64,000 nt of DNA from Blautia sp. (GCA_029257805.1 JARIAR010000031.1:62001-126000); one strand, 5' to 3'; counted from the first letter of the stretch, positions 49,014 through 61,236 are shown. Notes: a model not told the origin generated them from the sequence alone. Numbers and translations: made by a program.

Positions 49014-49562
49014 ATGAGTAAAGTATATATTTTTCTGGCGGATGGTTTTGAAGAAGTTGAAGGATTGACAGTTGTGGATCTGATGCGGAGAGCTGGTATC
49101 GACATGCAGATGATTTCTATTAAAGATACAAAGGAAATAATATCTTCTCATGGAGTCACGATCCAGGCAGATAGTACATTTGAAAAAACAGATTTTTCTG
49201 ATGCAGAAATGATGGTGCTTCCAGGAGGAATGCCGGGTACAAAGCATTTGGCAGAATATGCACCTCTTATGGAACTTTTGAAAAATTTCTATAACAAAGG
49301 TGGAAAAGTGGCAGCCATTTGTGCGGCACCAAGTGTTCTGGCAGATCTGGGAATACTGGAAGGAAGAAAAGCAACATCTTATCCTTCCTTTATGGATAAG
49401 CTGAAAGGAGCTGTTCTGATAGAGGAACCCGTAGCAGTTGACGGCAATGTTACTACAAGTCGGGGGCTTGGAACGGCCATTGATTTTGGATTGTCTCTTA
49501 TCGGACAGTTAAGAGGAATGGAAAAAGCGCAGGAAATCGCCCAATCCATCGTATATTTTTGA
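49014..49562 (+). CDS. DJ-1/PfpI family protein
   Basis: KVYIFLADGFEEVEGLTVVDLMRRAGI; VAAICAAPSVLADLGIL. Confidence 0.93.
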   Translation: MSKVYIFLADGFEEVEGLTVVDLMRRAGIDMQMISIKDTKEIISSHGVTIQADSTFEKTDFSDAEMMVLPGGMPGTKHLAEYAPLMELLKNFYNKGGKVAAICAAPSVLADLGILEGRKATSYPSFMDKLKGAVLIEEPVAVDGNVTTSRGLGTAIDFGLSLIGQLRGMEKAQEIAQSIVYF

Positions 49563-49696
49563 AAAAACACTAGCGTTTTGATTTGGCTTGTGCTATACTA
49601 TTACAATGACTGTACCCTCGTATAGTAGGGACAATAGGCAGAAATATAAAAATATTTATATAGCAACCTGATATAATTTAAGGAGGAACACACGAA

Positions 49697-50983
49697 ATGA
49701 GTTTACAGGTGGAGAAAATGGAAAAAAACATGGCGAAACTTACAATTGAAGTTTCCGCTGAAGATTTAGAGAAAGCAATGCAGAGTGCATACCAGAAAGC
49801 AAAAGGCAGAATCAGCATTCCTGGATTCCGTAAAGGCAAAGCGCCGAGAAAAATGATCGAGCAGATGTACGGAAAAGGAATTTTCCTTGAAGATGCAGTA
49901 AATGCCCTGATTCCGGAGCATTACAGCAAAGCTCTTTCCGAATGTGATCTGGAAATCGTTTCCCAGCCACAGATCGATGTAACACAGATGGAGCCAGGCA
50001 AAGCTTTAATCTTTACAGCTGAAGTTGCAGTAAAACCAGAAGTGACTTTAGGTGACTACAAAGGAGTAGAAGTACCGAAAGCAGAAATCGAAGTAACAGA
50101 AGAAGAAGTAGAAGCTGCAGTAAAACGTGAACAGGAGAAAAACTCCAGAACAATCACAGTAGAAGATCGTGCAGCTGCAAAAGACGATATCGTTACAATC
50201 GATTTTGAAGGATTTGTAGACGGTGTTGCATTTGATGGTGGAAAAGGCGAAGACTATCCGCTGACACTTGGTTCCAACACATTTATTCCGGGATTTGAAG
50301 ATCAGCTGATCGGCGCAACTACAGGTGCACATGTAGAAGTAAATGTGACTTTCCCAGAAGAATATCAGGAAAAAACACTTGCTGGAAAAGCAGCTGTATT
50401 CCAGTGTGATGTTAAGAAGATCGAAGCAAAAGAACTTCCGGAATTAAACGATGATTTTGCAAAAGATGTTTCTGAATTTGATACACTTGCAGAGTACAAA
50501 GAAGATGTAAAGAAAAATCTTACAGAAAGCAAAGAAAAAGAAGCACTTCGTGCAAAAGAAGATGCTGCAATCGAAAAAGTAATTGAAAATGCACAGATGG
50601 ATATTCCGGATGCAATGATCGATACACAGTGCCGTCAGATGATGGATGATTTTGCAAGAAGAATGCAGTCTCAGGGACTTTCCATGGAACAGTACTTCCA
50701 GTTCACAGGCCAGAGCGCAGAAAAAATGATGGAAGACATGAAGCCACAGGCTCTTAAGAGAATCCAGACAAGACTTGTTCTTGAGAAAATTGCAGAAGTT
50801 GAAAATATTCAGCCAACAGATGAAGAAGTAAATGAAGAAATCTCCAAAATGGCTGAAATGTATAAAATGGAAGCAGACAAATTAAAAGAACTGATTGGTG
50901 AGCGTGAAATGGAACAGATGAAAAATGATATGGCTGTACAGAAAGCCGTTACATTTGTTGCAGAAGCTGCAAAAGAAGCTTAA
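49697..50983 (+). CDS. tig: Trigger factor
   Basis: GFRKGKAPRKMIEQMYGKGIFLEDAVN; VTIDFEGFVDGVAFDGGKGEDYPLTLGSNTFIPGFEDQLIG. Confidence 0.97.
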   Translation: MSLQVEKMEKNMAKLTIEVSAEDLEKAMQSAYQKAKGRISIPGFRKGKAPRKMIEQMYGKGIFLEDAVNALIPEHYSKALSECDLEIVSQPQIDVTQMEPGKALIFTAEVAVKPEVTLGDYKGVEVPKAEIEVTEEEVEAAVKREQEKNSRTITVEDRAAAKDDIVTIDFEGFVDGVAFDGGKGEDYPLTLGSNTFIPGFEDQLIGATTGAHVEVNVTFPEEYQEKTLAGKAAVFQCDVKKIEAKELPELNDDFAKDVSEFDTLAEYKEDVKKNLTESKEKEALRAKEDAAIEKVIENAQMDIPDAMIDTQCRQMMDDFARRMQSQGLSMEQYFQFTGQSAEKMMEDMKPQALKRIQTRLVLEKIAEVENIQPTDEEVNEEISKMAEMYKMEADKLKELIGEREMEQMKNDMAVQKAVTFVAEAAKEA

Positions 50984-51046
50984 TTTTCATCTTCCATTTG
51001 TTAACACAGCGCAATAGAAAAGCAGCATATACTGCGGGAGGTAAAT

Positions 51047-51628
51047 ATGAGTTTTGTACCTTATGTCATTGAGCAGACAAGCAGGGGGGAAAGAAGCTAC
51101 GATATTTATTCCAGGCTTCTGAATGACAGAATTATTTTCCTTGGTGAAGAAGTTACCGACGTGAGCGCCAGCCTGATTGTGGCACAGCTCCTTTTCCTGG
51201 AAGCAGAAGATCCGGGTAAGGACATCCAGTTGTACATCAACAGTCCGGGAGGCTCTGTGACAGCCGGTATGGCAATTTACGATACCATGAAATATATTAA
51301 ATGCGATGTTTCCACAATCTGTCTTGGAATGGCAGCCAGCATGGGCGCATTTCTTCTGGCAGGTGGAACAAAAGGAAAGAGATTTGCTCTGCCGAATTCT
51401 ACTATTATGATTCATCAGCCGTCCGGCGGTGCGCAGGGACAGGCTACAGAGATTCAGATTGTAGCGGACCATATCGCAAAAACAAAGAGAACCTTAAATG
51501 AGATTCTCGCAGCAAACACCGGTCAGCCTTACGAGGTTGTAGAACGCGATACAGACCGCGACAATTATATGTCTGCGGAAGAAGCGAAAGCTTACGGTTT
51601 AATAGATGGTGTTGTTGTGCATAAATAA
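51047..51628 (+). CDS. clpP: ATP-dependent Clp protease proteolytic subunit
   Basis: [47 protein letters not shown]-like '[15 protein letters not shown]'; MIHQPSGG. Confidence 0.98.
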   Translation: MSFVPYVIEQTSRGERSYDIYSRLLNDRIIFLGEEVTDVSASLIVAQLLFLEAEDPGKDIQLYINSPGGSVTAGMAIYDTMKYIKCDVSTICLGMAASMGAFLLAGGTKGKRFALPNSTIMIHQPSGGAQGQATEIQIVADHIAKTKRTLNEILAANTGQPYEVVERDTDRDNYMSAEEAKAYGLIDGVVVHK

Positions 51629-51645
51629 TGCAGTACGCAAAAGAA

Positions 51646-51672
51646 AAGACTCCTGTAAACCGCAGGAGTCTT
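51646..51672 (+). terminator. Intrinsic terminator or attenuator between clpP and clpX
   Basis: AAAGACTCCTG-TAAACCG-CAGGAGTCTT; imperfect U-run. Confidence 0.6.
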
Positions 51673-51740
51673 ATCTTGCTATATAGGAAATTATATAGAA
51701 AAATTACCATATGGGATATAGAAAGGAAAGTAAAAAGTCC

Positions 51741-53054
51741 ATGGCAGATAAAATAAGAGATGGAAAAGTCAGATGTTCCTTTTGTCATAAAACAGAGGAT
51801 CAGGTAAGAAAACTGATTGCAGGGCCGGACGGAGTATTTATTTGTGATGAATGTATTGGAATCTGTTCGGAGATCATGGAAGAAGAATTCGGTATGTATA
51901 ACCAGGATTCGGATTATGGTTCTGACATTAATCTGATGAAGCCGGAAGAAATTCATAAAATTCTGGATGATTATGTAATTGGTCAGGACGCTGCAAAGAA
52001 AGCGCTGGCTGTAGCAGTATATAATCACTACAAACGTGTGACTGCTTCAGGAAGTACAGATGTAGAACTTCAAAAAAGTAACATTCTTATGTTGGGACCT
52101 ACCGGTTCAGGAAAAACACTTCTGGCACAGACTCTGGCAAGACTTTTAAATGTACCGTTTGCCATTGCGGATGCTACCACCCTTACAGAAGCAGGATACG
52201 TGGGGGAGGATGTGGAAAATATTCTTCTGAAAATTATTCAGGCAGCAGATTATGATGTAGAAAGAGCACAGTACGGAATTATTTATATTGATGAAATTGA
52301 CAAGATTACGAGAAAGTCTGAAAACGCATCTATTACCCGTGATGTATCGGGAGAAGGTGTGCAGCAGGCTCTTTTGAAAATTTTAGAAGGAACCGTTGCC
52401 AGTGTTCCGCCGCAGGGTGGAAGAAAGCATCCTCATCAGGAGTTTATCCAGATCGATACAACGAATATCCTCTTTATTTGCGGAGGCGCATTTGACGGAC
52501 TGGAGAAGATCATTGAGGCCAGACAGAATACAAAATCAATCGGTTTCGGAGCAGAGGTTTCTGCTCAGGAAGAGCGAAATGTAGGGGAAGTCTTAAAAGA
52601 TGTAATGCCGGAAGATTTTATCCGATTTGGTTTGATTCCGGAATTTATCGGACGTGTGCCGGTAGTAGTATCTTTGGAGGCACTGGATGAAAAAGCATTG
52701 ATCCGTATCTTGCGCGAGCCAAAGAATGCCCTTACAAAACAGTATCATAAATTATTTGAGATGGATGGGGTAGAGTTGGATTTCCATGAAGAGGCATTGG
52801 AACTTGTTGCCAGAAAATCACTGGAAAGAAAGACAGGAGCCAGAGGTCTTCGTGCGATCATGGAAAATTCTCTGATGGATCTTATGTATACAATACCGTC
52901 AGACAGTACCATTCGCAAATGTACCATCACAAAAGAAGTTGTGGAGGGAACCGGAGAACCGGAGCTGGAGCGTGGTGAAGCACCGGCAGTGGAGATGAAA
53001 CAGCCAAAAAGAAGCACACATCCACGTAAAAAAGGAAAACCGGAAACCGCTTAG
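51741..53054 (+). CDS. clpX: ATP-dependent Clp protease ATP-binding subunit ClpX (canonical)
   Basis: [61 protein letters not shown]. Confidence 0.98.
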   Translation: MADKIRDGKVRCSFCHKTEDQVRKLIAGPDGVFICDECIGICSEIMEEEFGMYNQDSDYGSDINLMKPEEIHKILDDYVIGQDAAKKALAVAVYNHYKRVTASGSTDVELQKSNILMLGPTGSGKTLLAQTLARLLNVPFAIADATTLTEAGYVGEDVENILLKIIQAADYDVERAQYGIIYIDEIDKITRKSENASITRDVSGEGVQQALLKILEGTVASVPPQGGRKHPHQEFIQIDTTNILFICGGAFDGLEKIIEARQNTKSIGFGAEVSAQEERNVGEVLKDVMPEDFIRFGLIPEFIGRVPVVVSLEALDEKALIRILREPKNALTKQYHKLFEMDGVELDFHEEALELVARKSLERKTGARGLRAIMENSLMDLMYTIPSDSTIRKCTITKEVVEGTGEPELERGEAPAVEMKQPKRSTHPRKKGKPETA

Positions 53055-53069
53055 GAAGGAATGACATAG

Positions 53070-55388
53070 ATGATGAATCCAATTCATGTGCTGCCTGCAA
53101 TTGCGCTTAGGGGAACGACAATCTTACCTGGAATGATCGTACATTTTGATGTAAGCAGAGAACGTTCCATTAAGGCTATTGAGGCGGCTATGCTTCATGA
53201 CCAGAAGTTGTTTTTGATTACGCAGAAAGATCCGGAGGTAGAAACTCCGGGACTTCTGGATTTGTATCAGGTAGGAACAATTGCGTATATTAAACAGGTA
53301 GTAAAGCTGCCTCAGAACCTTTTGCGTGTTCTTGTAGAAGGAACACAAAGAGCCGAACTTTTGAATTTTGTACAGGAATCCCCGTTTCTGGAAGGAGAAG
53401 TGTCTGAGCTTGTCCCGGAGGATGAAGAAACATATCCGCCGGCTGTAAAAGAGGCGATGTACCGCAGTATTCGTGAATTGTTTCAGCGTTTTTGTATGGA
53501 AAGCGGAAAAGTGAGCAAAGAGCTTGTGAACCAGATTATGAATATAGAAGATCTGGAAGAGTTAGTAGAACAGATTTCAGTGAATCTTTCCCTGTCCTAT
53601 CAGAATAAACAGAAGCTTTTGGAAGCTGTTTCCCTGAAAGAACGATATGAGCTTTTAGGGGCGATTTTAAGCAATGAAATTGAAGTGATCCAGATTGGAA
53701 AAGATCTGCAGAAAAAAATAAAAGCGCGTATTGATCAGAATCAGCGTGAATATATTTTGCGTGAACAGTTAAAACTGATCCGAGAAGAGCTTGGTGAGGA
53801 AAATACAGTAGACGATGCAGAAGAATATAAAAAGAAATTGAAAAAACTGCAGGCATCCTCAGAAGTAAAAGAAAAGATTAGTAAAGAGATAGACCGCTTT
53901 AAAAGTATGAACAACAATGCAGCAGAAAGCACAGTTCTTCGGGGATATATCGAAACTCTTCTTGCTCTTCCGTGGGATAAGAAGTCAGAAGATTCAGAAG
54001 ATCTGAAAGAAGCATGGAAAATCCTTCAGAATGGACATTACGGATTAAAAGAAGTAAAAGAACGTATTATGGAATTTCTTTCTGTAAGGAAACTTACGCA
54101 AAAAGGAAAAAGCCCGATTCTTTGTCTTGTGGGACCTCCTGGAACGGGAAAAACTTCCATCGCCCGTTCTATTGCAGAAGCTATGAATAAAAAGTATGTT
54201 CGTATTTGCCTTGGGGGAGTCCGTGATGAAGCGGAAATCCGGGGACATAGAAAAACTTATGTAGGAGCCATGCCGGGCAGAATTACAGAAGCTTTGAAAC
54301 AGGCCGGAGTGAATAATCCTCTTATGCTCCTTGATGAGATTGATAAGACAAGCAGTGATTATAAAGGGGATACGTCTTCTGCACTTTTGGAAGTTCTGGA
54401 TCCGGAACAGAACAGCCGCTTTACGGATCATTATGTGGAAATGGCACAGGATTTATCAGAAGTGTTATTTGTTGCAACAGCAAATGATGTACAGGGGATT
54501 CCAAGACCACTTCTCGACCGTATGGAAATGATTGAAATTTCAGGATACTCTGAAAATGAAAAAGAACATATTGCAAAGGAACATCTCATTCCAAGGCAGA
54601 TGGAAATAAATGGAATACAAAAAGGTTCTTTAACGATCCAGAGTGCAGCACTTGGAAAGATCATTAATAATTATACAAAAGAAGCCGGTGTCCGGGATCT
54701 GGAACGGAATATTGGAAAAATTTGCAGAAAAACAGCTCGTGCAATCATGGAAGACGGAAAGAAAAAAGTGACAGTTACAGTGAAAAATCTTCCGGATTTC
54801 CTTGGCCGGGAACGTTTCAATTATCTTATGGCAAATAAAAAAGACGAAGTGGGAATTGCCAGAGGCCTTGCCTGGACACAGGTAGGAGGCGATACTCTTG
54901 AAATAGAAGTGAATGTGATGCCGGGAAAAGGAGAGTTTCTTCTTACAGGACAGCTTGGAGATGTAATGAAGGAATCTGCACAGACAGGAATCACATATAT
55001 CCGTTCTATTGCCGAAAAGCATCAGATCGATTCCCTTTTCTTTCAGGAGCATGATATCCATATACATATTCCGGAAGGCGCCGTTCCAAAAGATGGACCG
55101 TCCGCAGGAATTACTATGGCAACAGCTATGTTTTCCGCTATTACAGGCAAAGCCGTGCGGGCGGATCTTGCCATGACAGGTGAGATCACTCTTCGTGGTC
55201 ATGTACTGGCAATTGGCGGGTTAAAAGAAAAACTTCTTGCTGCAAAATATGCAAAATTAAAAGAAGTCCTTGTTCCGGAACAAAATCGTTCGGATGTTGA
55301 GGAAATGGATAAGGAAATTACAGATGGTCTGACGATTTCCTTTGTGGATACAATGGATAAAGTGCTGAAAAAGGCACTTGTGAAATAG
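53070..55388 (+). CDS. lon: ATP-dependent endopeptidase Lon
   Basis: [73 protein letters not shown]. Confidence 0.98.
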   Translation: MMNPIHVLPAIALRGTTILPGMIVHFDVSRERSIKAIEAAMLHDQKLFLITQKDPEVETPGLLDLYQVGTIAYIKQVVKLPQNLLRVLVEGTQRAELLNFVQESPFLEGEVSELVPEDEETYPPAVKEAMYRSIRELFQRFCMESGKVSKELVNQIMNIEDLEELVEQISVNLSLSYQNKQKLLEAVSLKERYELLGAILSNEIEVIQIGKDLQKKIKARIDQNQREYILREQLKLIREELGEENTVDDAEEYKKKLKKLQASSEVKEKISKEIDRFKSMNNNAAESTVLRGYIETLLALPWDKKSEDSEDLKEAWKILQNGHYGLKEVKERIMEFLSVRKLTQKGKSPILCLVGPPGTGKTSIARSIAEAMNKKYVRICLGGVRDEAEIRGHRKTYVGAMPGRITEALKQAGVNNPLMLLDEIDKTSSDYKGDTSSALLEVLDPEQNSRFTDHYVEMAQDLSEVLFVATANDVQGIPRPLLDRMEMIEISGYSENEKEHIAKEHLIPRQMEINGIQKGSLTIQSAALGKIINNYTKEAGVRDLERNIGKICRKTARAIMEDGKKKVTVTVKNLPDFLGRERFNYLMANKKDEVGIARGLAWTQVGGDTLEIEVNVMPGKGEFLLTGQLGDVMKESAQTGITYIRSIAEKHQIDSLFFQEHDIHIHIPEGAVPKDGPSAGITMATAMFSAITGKAVRADLAMTGEITLRGHVLAIGGLKEKLLAAKYAKLKEVLVPEQNRSDVEEMDKEITDGLTISFVDTMDKVLKKALVK

Positions 55389-55399
55389 AGAGGTAGCCA

Positions 55400-56011
55400 A
55401 TGATTATTAAAAATGTATCACTGGATATTGTATGTGGAATTACAAGTAAATTGCCGGATACAAAGCGTCCGGAAGTGGCTTTTGCAGGGAAATCCAATGT
55501 GGGGAAATCATCTCTGATCAATGGTCTTATGAACAGGAAGGCTCTGGCACGTACAAGTTCCCAGCCGGGAAAGACACAGACTATAAACTTTTATAATATT
55601 AATGAAGCGATGTATCTGGTAGATTTACCGGGATACGGATACGCAAAAGTTTCTCCAGCAGAAAAAGAAAAATGGGGAAAAATGATAGAGCGCTATCTTC
55701 ATACTTCCCAGAATTTGCGGGCTGTATTTCTCCTTGTAGATATACGTCATGCGCCTTCTGCAAATGATAAGCAGATGTATGACTGGATTCTTCATAATGG
55801 ATATGAGCCGATCATCATAGCCACAAAACTGGATAAATTAAAGAGAAGTCAGGTGCAAAAAAATATCAAAGCAATAAAAGAAGGCCTGAAACTGCGAAAA
55901 GACGGTATCCTGATTCCTTTTTCAGCAGAAACAAAACAGGGAAAAGAAGAGATCTGGACTTTGATCGATCAGCTGACAGGTCTTGGGGAGGATCAGGCGG
56001 CAAAAGTCTGA
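55400..56011 (+). CDS. ysxC: Ribosome biogenesis GTP-binding protein YsxC/EngB
   Basis: EVAFAGKSNVGKSSLINGLMNRKALARTSSQPGKTQTINFYNI; DLPGYGYAKVS. Confidence 0.97.
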   Translation: MIIKNVSLDIVCGITSKLPDTKRPEVAFAGKSNVGKSSLINGLMNRKALARTSSQPGKTQTINFYNINEAMYLVDLPGYGYAKVSPAEKEKWGKMIERYLHTSQNLRAVFLLVDIRHAPSANDKQMYDWILHNGYEPIIIATKLDKLKRSQVQKNIKAIKEGLKLRKDGILIPFSAETKQGKEEIWTLIDQLTGLGEDQAAKV

Positions 56012-56055
56012 AGCATATACCGTATGGAACGGGATGAAGGAGACAAAGGAAGATT

Positions 56056-56901
56056 ATGGGAATTATCAAGGCATGTAAGCTGGGATTTGATTATCTTAAA
56101 TATGATGATAATGGAAATGTTGAAGATACGCAGCGGGCAGTCAATGATGTGGATCTTGATATAGAAGAAGGAGAATTTGTAGCCATTCTGGGTCATAATG
56201 GTTCTGGAAAATCCACTTTGGCAAAACATCTAAATGCCCTTCTTCTTCCAACAGAAGGAACTCTTTGGGTAGACGATATGGATACCACAAAGGAACCGGA
56301 ACTTTGGAAAATTCGTCAGAAAGCAGGCATGGTATTTCAGAATCCGGATAATCAGATTATTGGAACTGTCGTGGAAGAAGATGTAGGATTTGGACCGGAA
56401 AATATGGGAATTCCTACGGAAGATATATGGAAGCGCGTAGAGGACAGTCTGAAAAAAGTAGGAATGACGGCATATCGTCATCATTCTCCCAATAAACTTT
56501 CCGGCGGGCAAAAGCAGCGTGTTGCCATTGCAGGTGTGGTTGCCATGCATCCAAGATGTATTGTGTTAGATGAGCCTACAGCGATGCTGGATCCAAATGG
56601 GAGAAAAGAAGTACTGGAAGCTGTGCGGGAATTAAATCAGAAAGAAAAAGTAACCGTGATTTTGATCACACATTATATGGAAGAAGTAATCCATGCAGAT
56701 AAAGTGTACGTAATGGATGGCGGTGATGTAGTGCTTCAGGGAACTCCCAGAGAAATTTTTTCCCAGGTGGAAACGCTGAAAAAATACCGTCTGGACGTTC
56801 CGCAGGTTACATTGCTAGCTTATGAATTAAGAAAATCCGGTGTTGATCTTCCGGAAGGAATACTGACGAAAGAGGAATTGGTGAGTGCCTTATGTCAATA
56901 G
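56056..56901 (+). CDS. ecfA1: Energy-coupling factor transporter ATPase 1
   Basis: [57 protein letters not shown]. Confidence 0.95.
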   Translation: MGIIKACKLGFDYLKYDDNGNVEDTQRAVNDVDLDIEEGEFVAILGHNGSGKSTLAKHLNALLLPTEGTLWVDDMDTTKEPELWKIRQKAGMVFQNPDNQIIGTVVEEDVGFGPENMGIPTEDIWKRVEDSLKKVGMTAYRHHSPNKLSGGQKQRVAIAGVVAMHPRCIVLDEPTAMLDPNGRKEVLEAVRELNQKEKVTVILITHYMEEVIHADKVYVMDGGDVVLQGTPREIFSQVETLKKYRLDVPQVTLLAYELRKSGVDLPEGILTKEELVSALCQ

Positions 56902-57779
56902 AATTAAAAGATGTGATGTATACTTACAGTGCGGGAACAGCATATGAAATTCATGCATTAAAGGATATAAATCTGAAGATACCGGATGGGCAGTTTATAG
57001 GGGTGATCGGGCATACAGGAAGTGGAAAATCTACATTGATCCAGCACTTGAACGCATTGATCCAGCCTACATCCGGAAAAATTCTTTATAATGGAGAAGA
57101 TATCTGGGAAGAAAATTATAACAGAAGAGCACTTCGAAGCCAGGTCGGACTTGTATTTCAGTATCCGGAACATCAGCTTTTTGAAAGCGATGTACTTTCT
57201 GATGTGTGTTTTGGCCCTATGAATCAGGGACTTACAAGAGAAGAAGCGGAGAAAGAAGCGAAAAAAGCGCTGCAGCAGGTTGGATTTAAAGAAAAAAATT
57301 ACGGAAAATCTCCTTTTGAACTTTCCGGCGGACAGAAAAAACGTGTTGCCATTGCAGGAGTTCTTGCAATGAATCCTAAGATTCTGATTTTAGATGAGCC
57401 AACAGCAGGACTTGATCCAAAAGGACGTGATGATATTTTGGATCAGATTGCACTTCTTCACAAAGAAAGAGGAATTACAATTATTTTGGTTTCTCATAGT
57501 ATGGAGGATATTGCAAAATACGTGGAGCGTTTAATTGTCATGAATAAAGGGCAGGTTGCTTTTGACGATGCACCGAAAAGCGTTTTTTCCCATTATAAAG
57601 AATTAGAAGCTATGGGGCTGGCTGCCCCTCAGATTACGTATATTATGAATGATCTGAAGAGAAAAGGCCTTGTAGATCATGCAGATGCTACTACTGTGGA
57701 GGAAGCAAAAGAATGTATTCTTTCTGCACTTCGGCGTATTGGATCCCCTCTTCTCAAGGAGGTCAGAGAAAATGATTAG
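56892..57779 (+). CDS. ecfA2: Energy-coupling factor transporter ATPase 2
   Basis: [48 protein letters not shown]. Confidence 0.95.
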   Translation: MSIELKDVMYTYSAGTAYEIHALKDINLKIPDGQFIGVIGHTGSGKSTLIQHLNALIQPTSGKILYNGEDIWEENYNRRALRSQVGLVFQYPEHQLFESDVLSDVCFGPMNQGLTREEAEKEAKKALQQVGFKEKNYGKSPFELSGGQKKRVAIAGVLAMNPKILILDEPTAGLDPKGRDDILDQIALLHKERGITIILVSHSMEDIAKYVERLIVMNKGQVAFDDAPKSVFSHYKELEAMGLAAPQITYIMNDLKRKGLVDHADATTVEEAKECILSALRRIGSPLLKEVREND

Positions 57780-58575
57780 AGATATTACACTTGGCCAGTT
57801 TTATCCGGCAGATTCTGTTCTTCACAGACTGGATCCCCGTACAAAATTTCTTGGAACAATGGCATTTATTATTTCTGTGTTTGTGTTCCACACCTTTCCG
57901 GGATATGCAGTAGCGACCCTTTTTCTGGCAGGGATGATCATACTTTCCAAAGTTCCTGTGAAGTTTATGTTTAAAGGTTTGAAAGCAATTTTTGTAATTC
58001 TTATGGTTACGGTATTGTTTAATGTGCTTCTTACTCCTGGGGAAATCTTATGGAAATGGGGCTTTTTGAAAGTAACAAAAGAAGGGCTTATATTGGCGGG
58101 AAGAATGGCAATCCGCCTGACGTATCTTGTGATCGGTTCTTCCATTATGACACTTACTACCACTCCGAATCAGCTTACAGACGGGCTGGAACGTTTGCTT
58201 CGTCCTCTTAATAAAATACATGTGCCAGTGCATGAAATTGCCATGATGATGTCTATTGCTCTCCGGTTTATTCCCATTCTTCTGGAGGAAACAGATAAGA
58301 TCATGAAAGCACAGATTGCAAGGGGTGCTGATTTTGAAAACGGAAATATTATCCAGAAAGCGAAAAATATGGTTCCTCTTCTTGTGCCGTTGTTTATTTC
58401 CGCATTTCGCCGTGCAAATGATCTGGCAATGGCCATGGAGGCACGCTGCTATCATGGCGGGGACAATCGTACACAGATGAAACCGTTACATTATGAAAAG
58501 CGGGATTATCTTGCATATGGAACGATTGTTTTTTATCTTCTGATAGCAGTTGTTTTCCGGGTAATCGGAATATAA
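57772..58575 (+). CDS. ecfT: Energy-coupling factor transporter transmembrane protein EcfT
   Basis: [39 protein letters not shown]-type 'AQIARGADFENGN', AMEARCY. Confidence 0.94.
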   Translation: MIRDITLGQFYPADSVLHRLDPRTKFLGTMAFIISVFVFHTFPGYAVATLFLAGMIILSKVPVKFMFKGLKAIFVILMVTVLFNVLLTPGEILWKWGFLKVTKEGLILAGRMAIRLTYLVIGSSIMTLTTTPNQLTDGLERLLRPLNKIHVPVHEIAMMMSIALRFIPILLEETDKIMKAQIARGADFENGNIIQKAKNMVPLLVPLFISAFRRANDLAMAMEARCYHGGDNRTQMKPLHYEKRDYLAYGTIVFYLLIAVVFRVIGI

Positions 58576-58583
58576 AAGGAAAG

Positions 58584-58611
58584 ACTCCTGTCCCTGGTGG
58601 CAGGAGTTTTG
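58584..58611 (+). terminator. Terminator-like hairpin after ecfT
   Basis: ACTCCTG-tccctggtgg-CAGGAGTTTTGT. Confidence 0.6.
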
Positions 58612-58651
58612 TCTAATAAAAAATATAGTTAACTCAGGAATGGAGGTTGTT

Positions 58652-59392
58652 ATGAAACGAGTAGGTCTTGTTGTTGCTTATGACGGAACAAATTATTGTG
58701 GATGGCAGACACAGCCAAATGGAATTACAGTACAGGGAGTATTAAATGAAACTTTGTCTGATCTTTTGGGAGAGGAGATTGAGACGATTGGTGCCAGCCG
58801 TACAGATGCAGGTGTTCATGCCCTTGGTAATGTTGCTGTTTTTGATACAGAAACCAGAATTCCGGGAGAGAAAATTTCCTATGCCTTAAACCAGCGGCTT
58901 CCAGAGGATATACGCATTCAGCTTTCGGAGGAAGTGGAACCGGATTTCCATCCACGCTACTGCGACAGTGAAAAAACATACGAATATAGAATTTTAAATA
59001 GAAAATTTCCGGTACCTACAGAGCGGCTTTATACATATTTTTACCATTACAAATTAGATGTAGATAAAATGCGAGAAGCAACGTCGTATTTAATTGGGAA
59101 GCATGATTTTGCCAGTTTCTGTGGTGCAAAAGCCCAGGTGAAAACAACCGTACGTACCATTACCTCCATGGATGTTTGGCGTGATGGGGATCTTGTAACC
59201 ATTCGTGTTACGGGAACGGGATTTCTTTATAATATGGTTCGTATCCTTGCAGGAACTCTTATTGAAGTGGGAAATGGACAGTATAAGCCTGAACATGTAA
59301 AGACCATTCTGGAGGCATGCGACAGAGAAAAAGCCGGTCCAACGGCACCAGCTCAGGGGCTTACCCTTATGGGAATTGAGTTTTTTGATTAA
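58652..59392 (+). CDS. truA: tRNA pseudouridine(38-40) synthase
   Basis: LVVAYDGTNYCGWQTQPNGITVQGVL; GASRTDAGVHALGNVAVF. Confidence 0.97.
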   Translation: MKRVGLVVAYDGTNYCGWQTQPNGITVQGVLNETLSDLLGEEIETIGASRTDAGVHALGNVAVFDTETRIPGEKISYALNQRLPEDIRIQLSEEVEPDFHPRYCDSEKTYEYRILNRKFPVPTERLYTYFYHYKLDVDKMREATSYLIGKHDFASFCGAKAQVKTTVRTITSMDVWRDGDLVTIRVTGTGFLYNMVRILAGTLIEVGNGQYKPEHVKTILEACDREKAGPTAPAQGLTLMGIEFFD

Positions 59393-59414
59393 AATGAATA
59401 TTAAGAATAAAGGA

Positions 59415-59451
59415 GCTGCCGCATTAGTTATTTGAATGCGGCAGCTTTTGT
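59415..59451 (+). terminator. Intrinsic terminator after truA
   Basis: GCTGCCGCATT-agttatttg-AATGCGGCAGC-TTTTGT. Confidence 0.85.
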
Positions 59452-59493
59452 GTATATTTCTGGTATAGTATTTGAAAAGAAAGAAAAAAAACT

Positions 59494-59523
59494 GGGACAT
59501 TTTTGAGAGTTTCCTTGTCTAAT
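59494..59523 (+). promoter_or_regulatory. Candidate ECF-type autoregulated promoter
   Basis: GGGACA-17-GTCTAAT upstream of the ECF sigma gene. Confidence 0.4.
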
Positions 59524-59554
59524 AATTAGAAGAATAAAAGGAAAGGAGTCATTT

Positions 59555-60070
59555 ATGGAAGAGTTGATAAAAAAGGCTCGGAAGCATGATGCAGATGCTT
59601 TTACAGAACTTATGATGGAACAAATGCAGACAATGTATAAGACTGCAAGCGCAATCTTGGATAATGAAGAGGATGCGGCAGATGCTATTTCAGATACGAT
59701 CCTGGCTTGCTGGGAAAAGCTGGGGCAGCTTAGGGAAAACAAATATTTTCGTACATGGATGATAAGAATTCTTGTGAATAAATGCAGGGATATAATCAGA
59801 AAAAAAAGAAATCTTTTTTTTACAGATGAAATGCCGGATATTCCCTTTCGAGATTGTGGATATGAAAATCTGGAATGGAAACAAACGTTAAAAGATTTGG
59901 ATGAGAGGTATCGGATAATTTTGCTTCTTTATTATGTTGAAGGATTTAAAGTGTCGGAAATATCAGATATTATGGAACTTCCAGAATCTACAGTGAGAAC
60001 CAGAATTTCAAGAGGAAAGGAAAAAATGATCAGAGAATATAAATATGTAGAAAGAAAGGGGGAAGAATAA
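59555..60070 (+). CDS. ECF-like RNA polymerase sigma-70 factor
   Basis: EELIKKARKHDADAFTELMMEQMQTMYKTASAIL; LLLYYVEGFKVSEISDIMELPESTVRTRISRGKEKM. Confidence 0.93.
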   Translation: MEELIKKARKHDADAFTELMMEQMQTMYKTASAILDNEEDAADAISDTILACWEKLGQLRENKYFRTWMIRILVNKCRDIIRKKRNLFFTDEMPDIPFRDCGYENLEWKQTLKDLDERYRIILLLYYVEGFKVSEISDIMELPESTVRTRISRGKEKMIREYKYVERKGEE

Positions 60071-61236
60071 TGAAAAGAGCAGAGGATGTGTTTGAAATTT
60101 TAAAAAAGGATGTGGAAATTCCTGAAGTAGTAATGAAAAAAGCAGAAAAGGCTTTTGAAAAGATACAGAATGAGAAAAGAATGGATTCTGTGTCTTTAAA
60201 GAAAAAAAGACCAATAAAAAAAGTATTTCTTGTGGCAGCAGCTGTAATGCTTGGTGCAGGAGGGATAACTGCCGGGGCAGCTGTTTATATGCAATGGAGT
60301 AAAACAGCATCAGAAGGGATGCTGGTATCAGAAGAAAAACAGAAAAAATTGGAAGAAACAAAACTGACAGTTCCAGTAAATAAATCGGATACTCAAAATG
60401 GAGTTACTGTAACAGCAGTTCAAACAATTGTGGACAGTTATTATGCGCATATTATCTTTAAAGTGGAAGGATATGATGCAGGAGCAGGACTGCAGCCGTT
60501 TTTTGACTCTGATACAATCATTTTAGACGGATACAATCAGAAGGAAGATCCGTATGATGAAAAGAAAGCTTTTGATGCAGCGGGGGATTGGTATAATGGA
60601 GTGACTACTGGAGAAGATGGAAGAAGCATAAGGATTTCGGATGGTAAATTCCTAGATGAAATTGAAGATTATCAACCGGATTTCAAATTAGAGGACGGAA
60701 GTTATGAATACCGTCTGACTCTTGAACATATGGGAAATAAAGATTATTTTATAGGAAAACCCATTCATATAGAACTTCATAATCTTGGTACGATGTCAAA
60801 TAAGCAGAACTTAACGAATGTAGTTGATGAAACATGGAGTTTTGACTGGATTATGGAAGGAAATCCGGAAAAGAAAGAGTTTGAGTTAAATACCCCAATT
60901 GGAGATACAGGAGTAACTGTAAAACATGCAGAAGTTTCCCCCATATCTCTTAATGTAACATATGATTTTCCTAAAAAAATTTACAATAAAATGATGGATG
61001 AAACGGATGGCATTCCTCTTAATCTGGCAGGTGTGCGATTAAAAGATGGCACCATGCTGCCATATATTTATCTGGGACCAGGGACAGCGGGATATATAAC
61101 AGAAAAAGAATACTTTATTGCGTTTCCTGTTGACAGGGTGTTGGATGTAGAACAGGTAGATGCACTTATTATTCGAAAACAGCAGGGAATGCTTACAGAA
61201 GAAGAGAATATGTATGTGATCCCTCTGGAAAATTAA
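60070..61236 (+). CDS. DUF4179-type membrane protein, putative anti-sigma factor
   Basis: Single TM after cytoplasmic N-terminus; start overlaps sigma gene stop. Confidence 0.85.
   Translation: MKRAEDVFEILKKDVEIPEVVMKKAEKAFEKIQNEKRMDSVSLKKKRPIKKVFLVAAAVMLGAGGITAGAAVYMQWSKTASEGMLVSEEKQKKLEETKLTVPVNKSDTQNGVTVTAVQTIVDSYYAHIIFKVEGYDAGAGLQPFFDSDTIILDGYNQKEDPYDEKKAFDAAGDWYNGVTTGEDGRSIRISDGKFLDEIEDYQPDFKLEDGSYEYRLTLEHMGNKDYFIGKPIHIELHNLGTMSNKQNLTNVVDETWSFDWIMEGNPEKKEFELNTPIGDTGVTVKHAEVSPISLNVTYDFPKKIYNKMMDETDGIPLNLAGVRLKDGTMLPYIYLGPGTAGYITEKEYFIAFPVDRVLDVEQVDALIIRKQQGMLTEEENMYVIPLEN

Noticed and set aside
54045-55202. Minus-strand ORFs opposite lon
   Set aside because: Antisense shadow ORFs of lon
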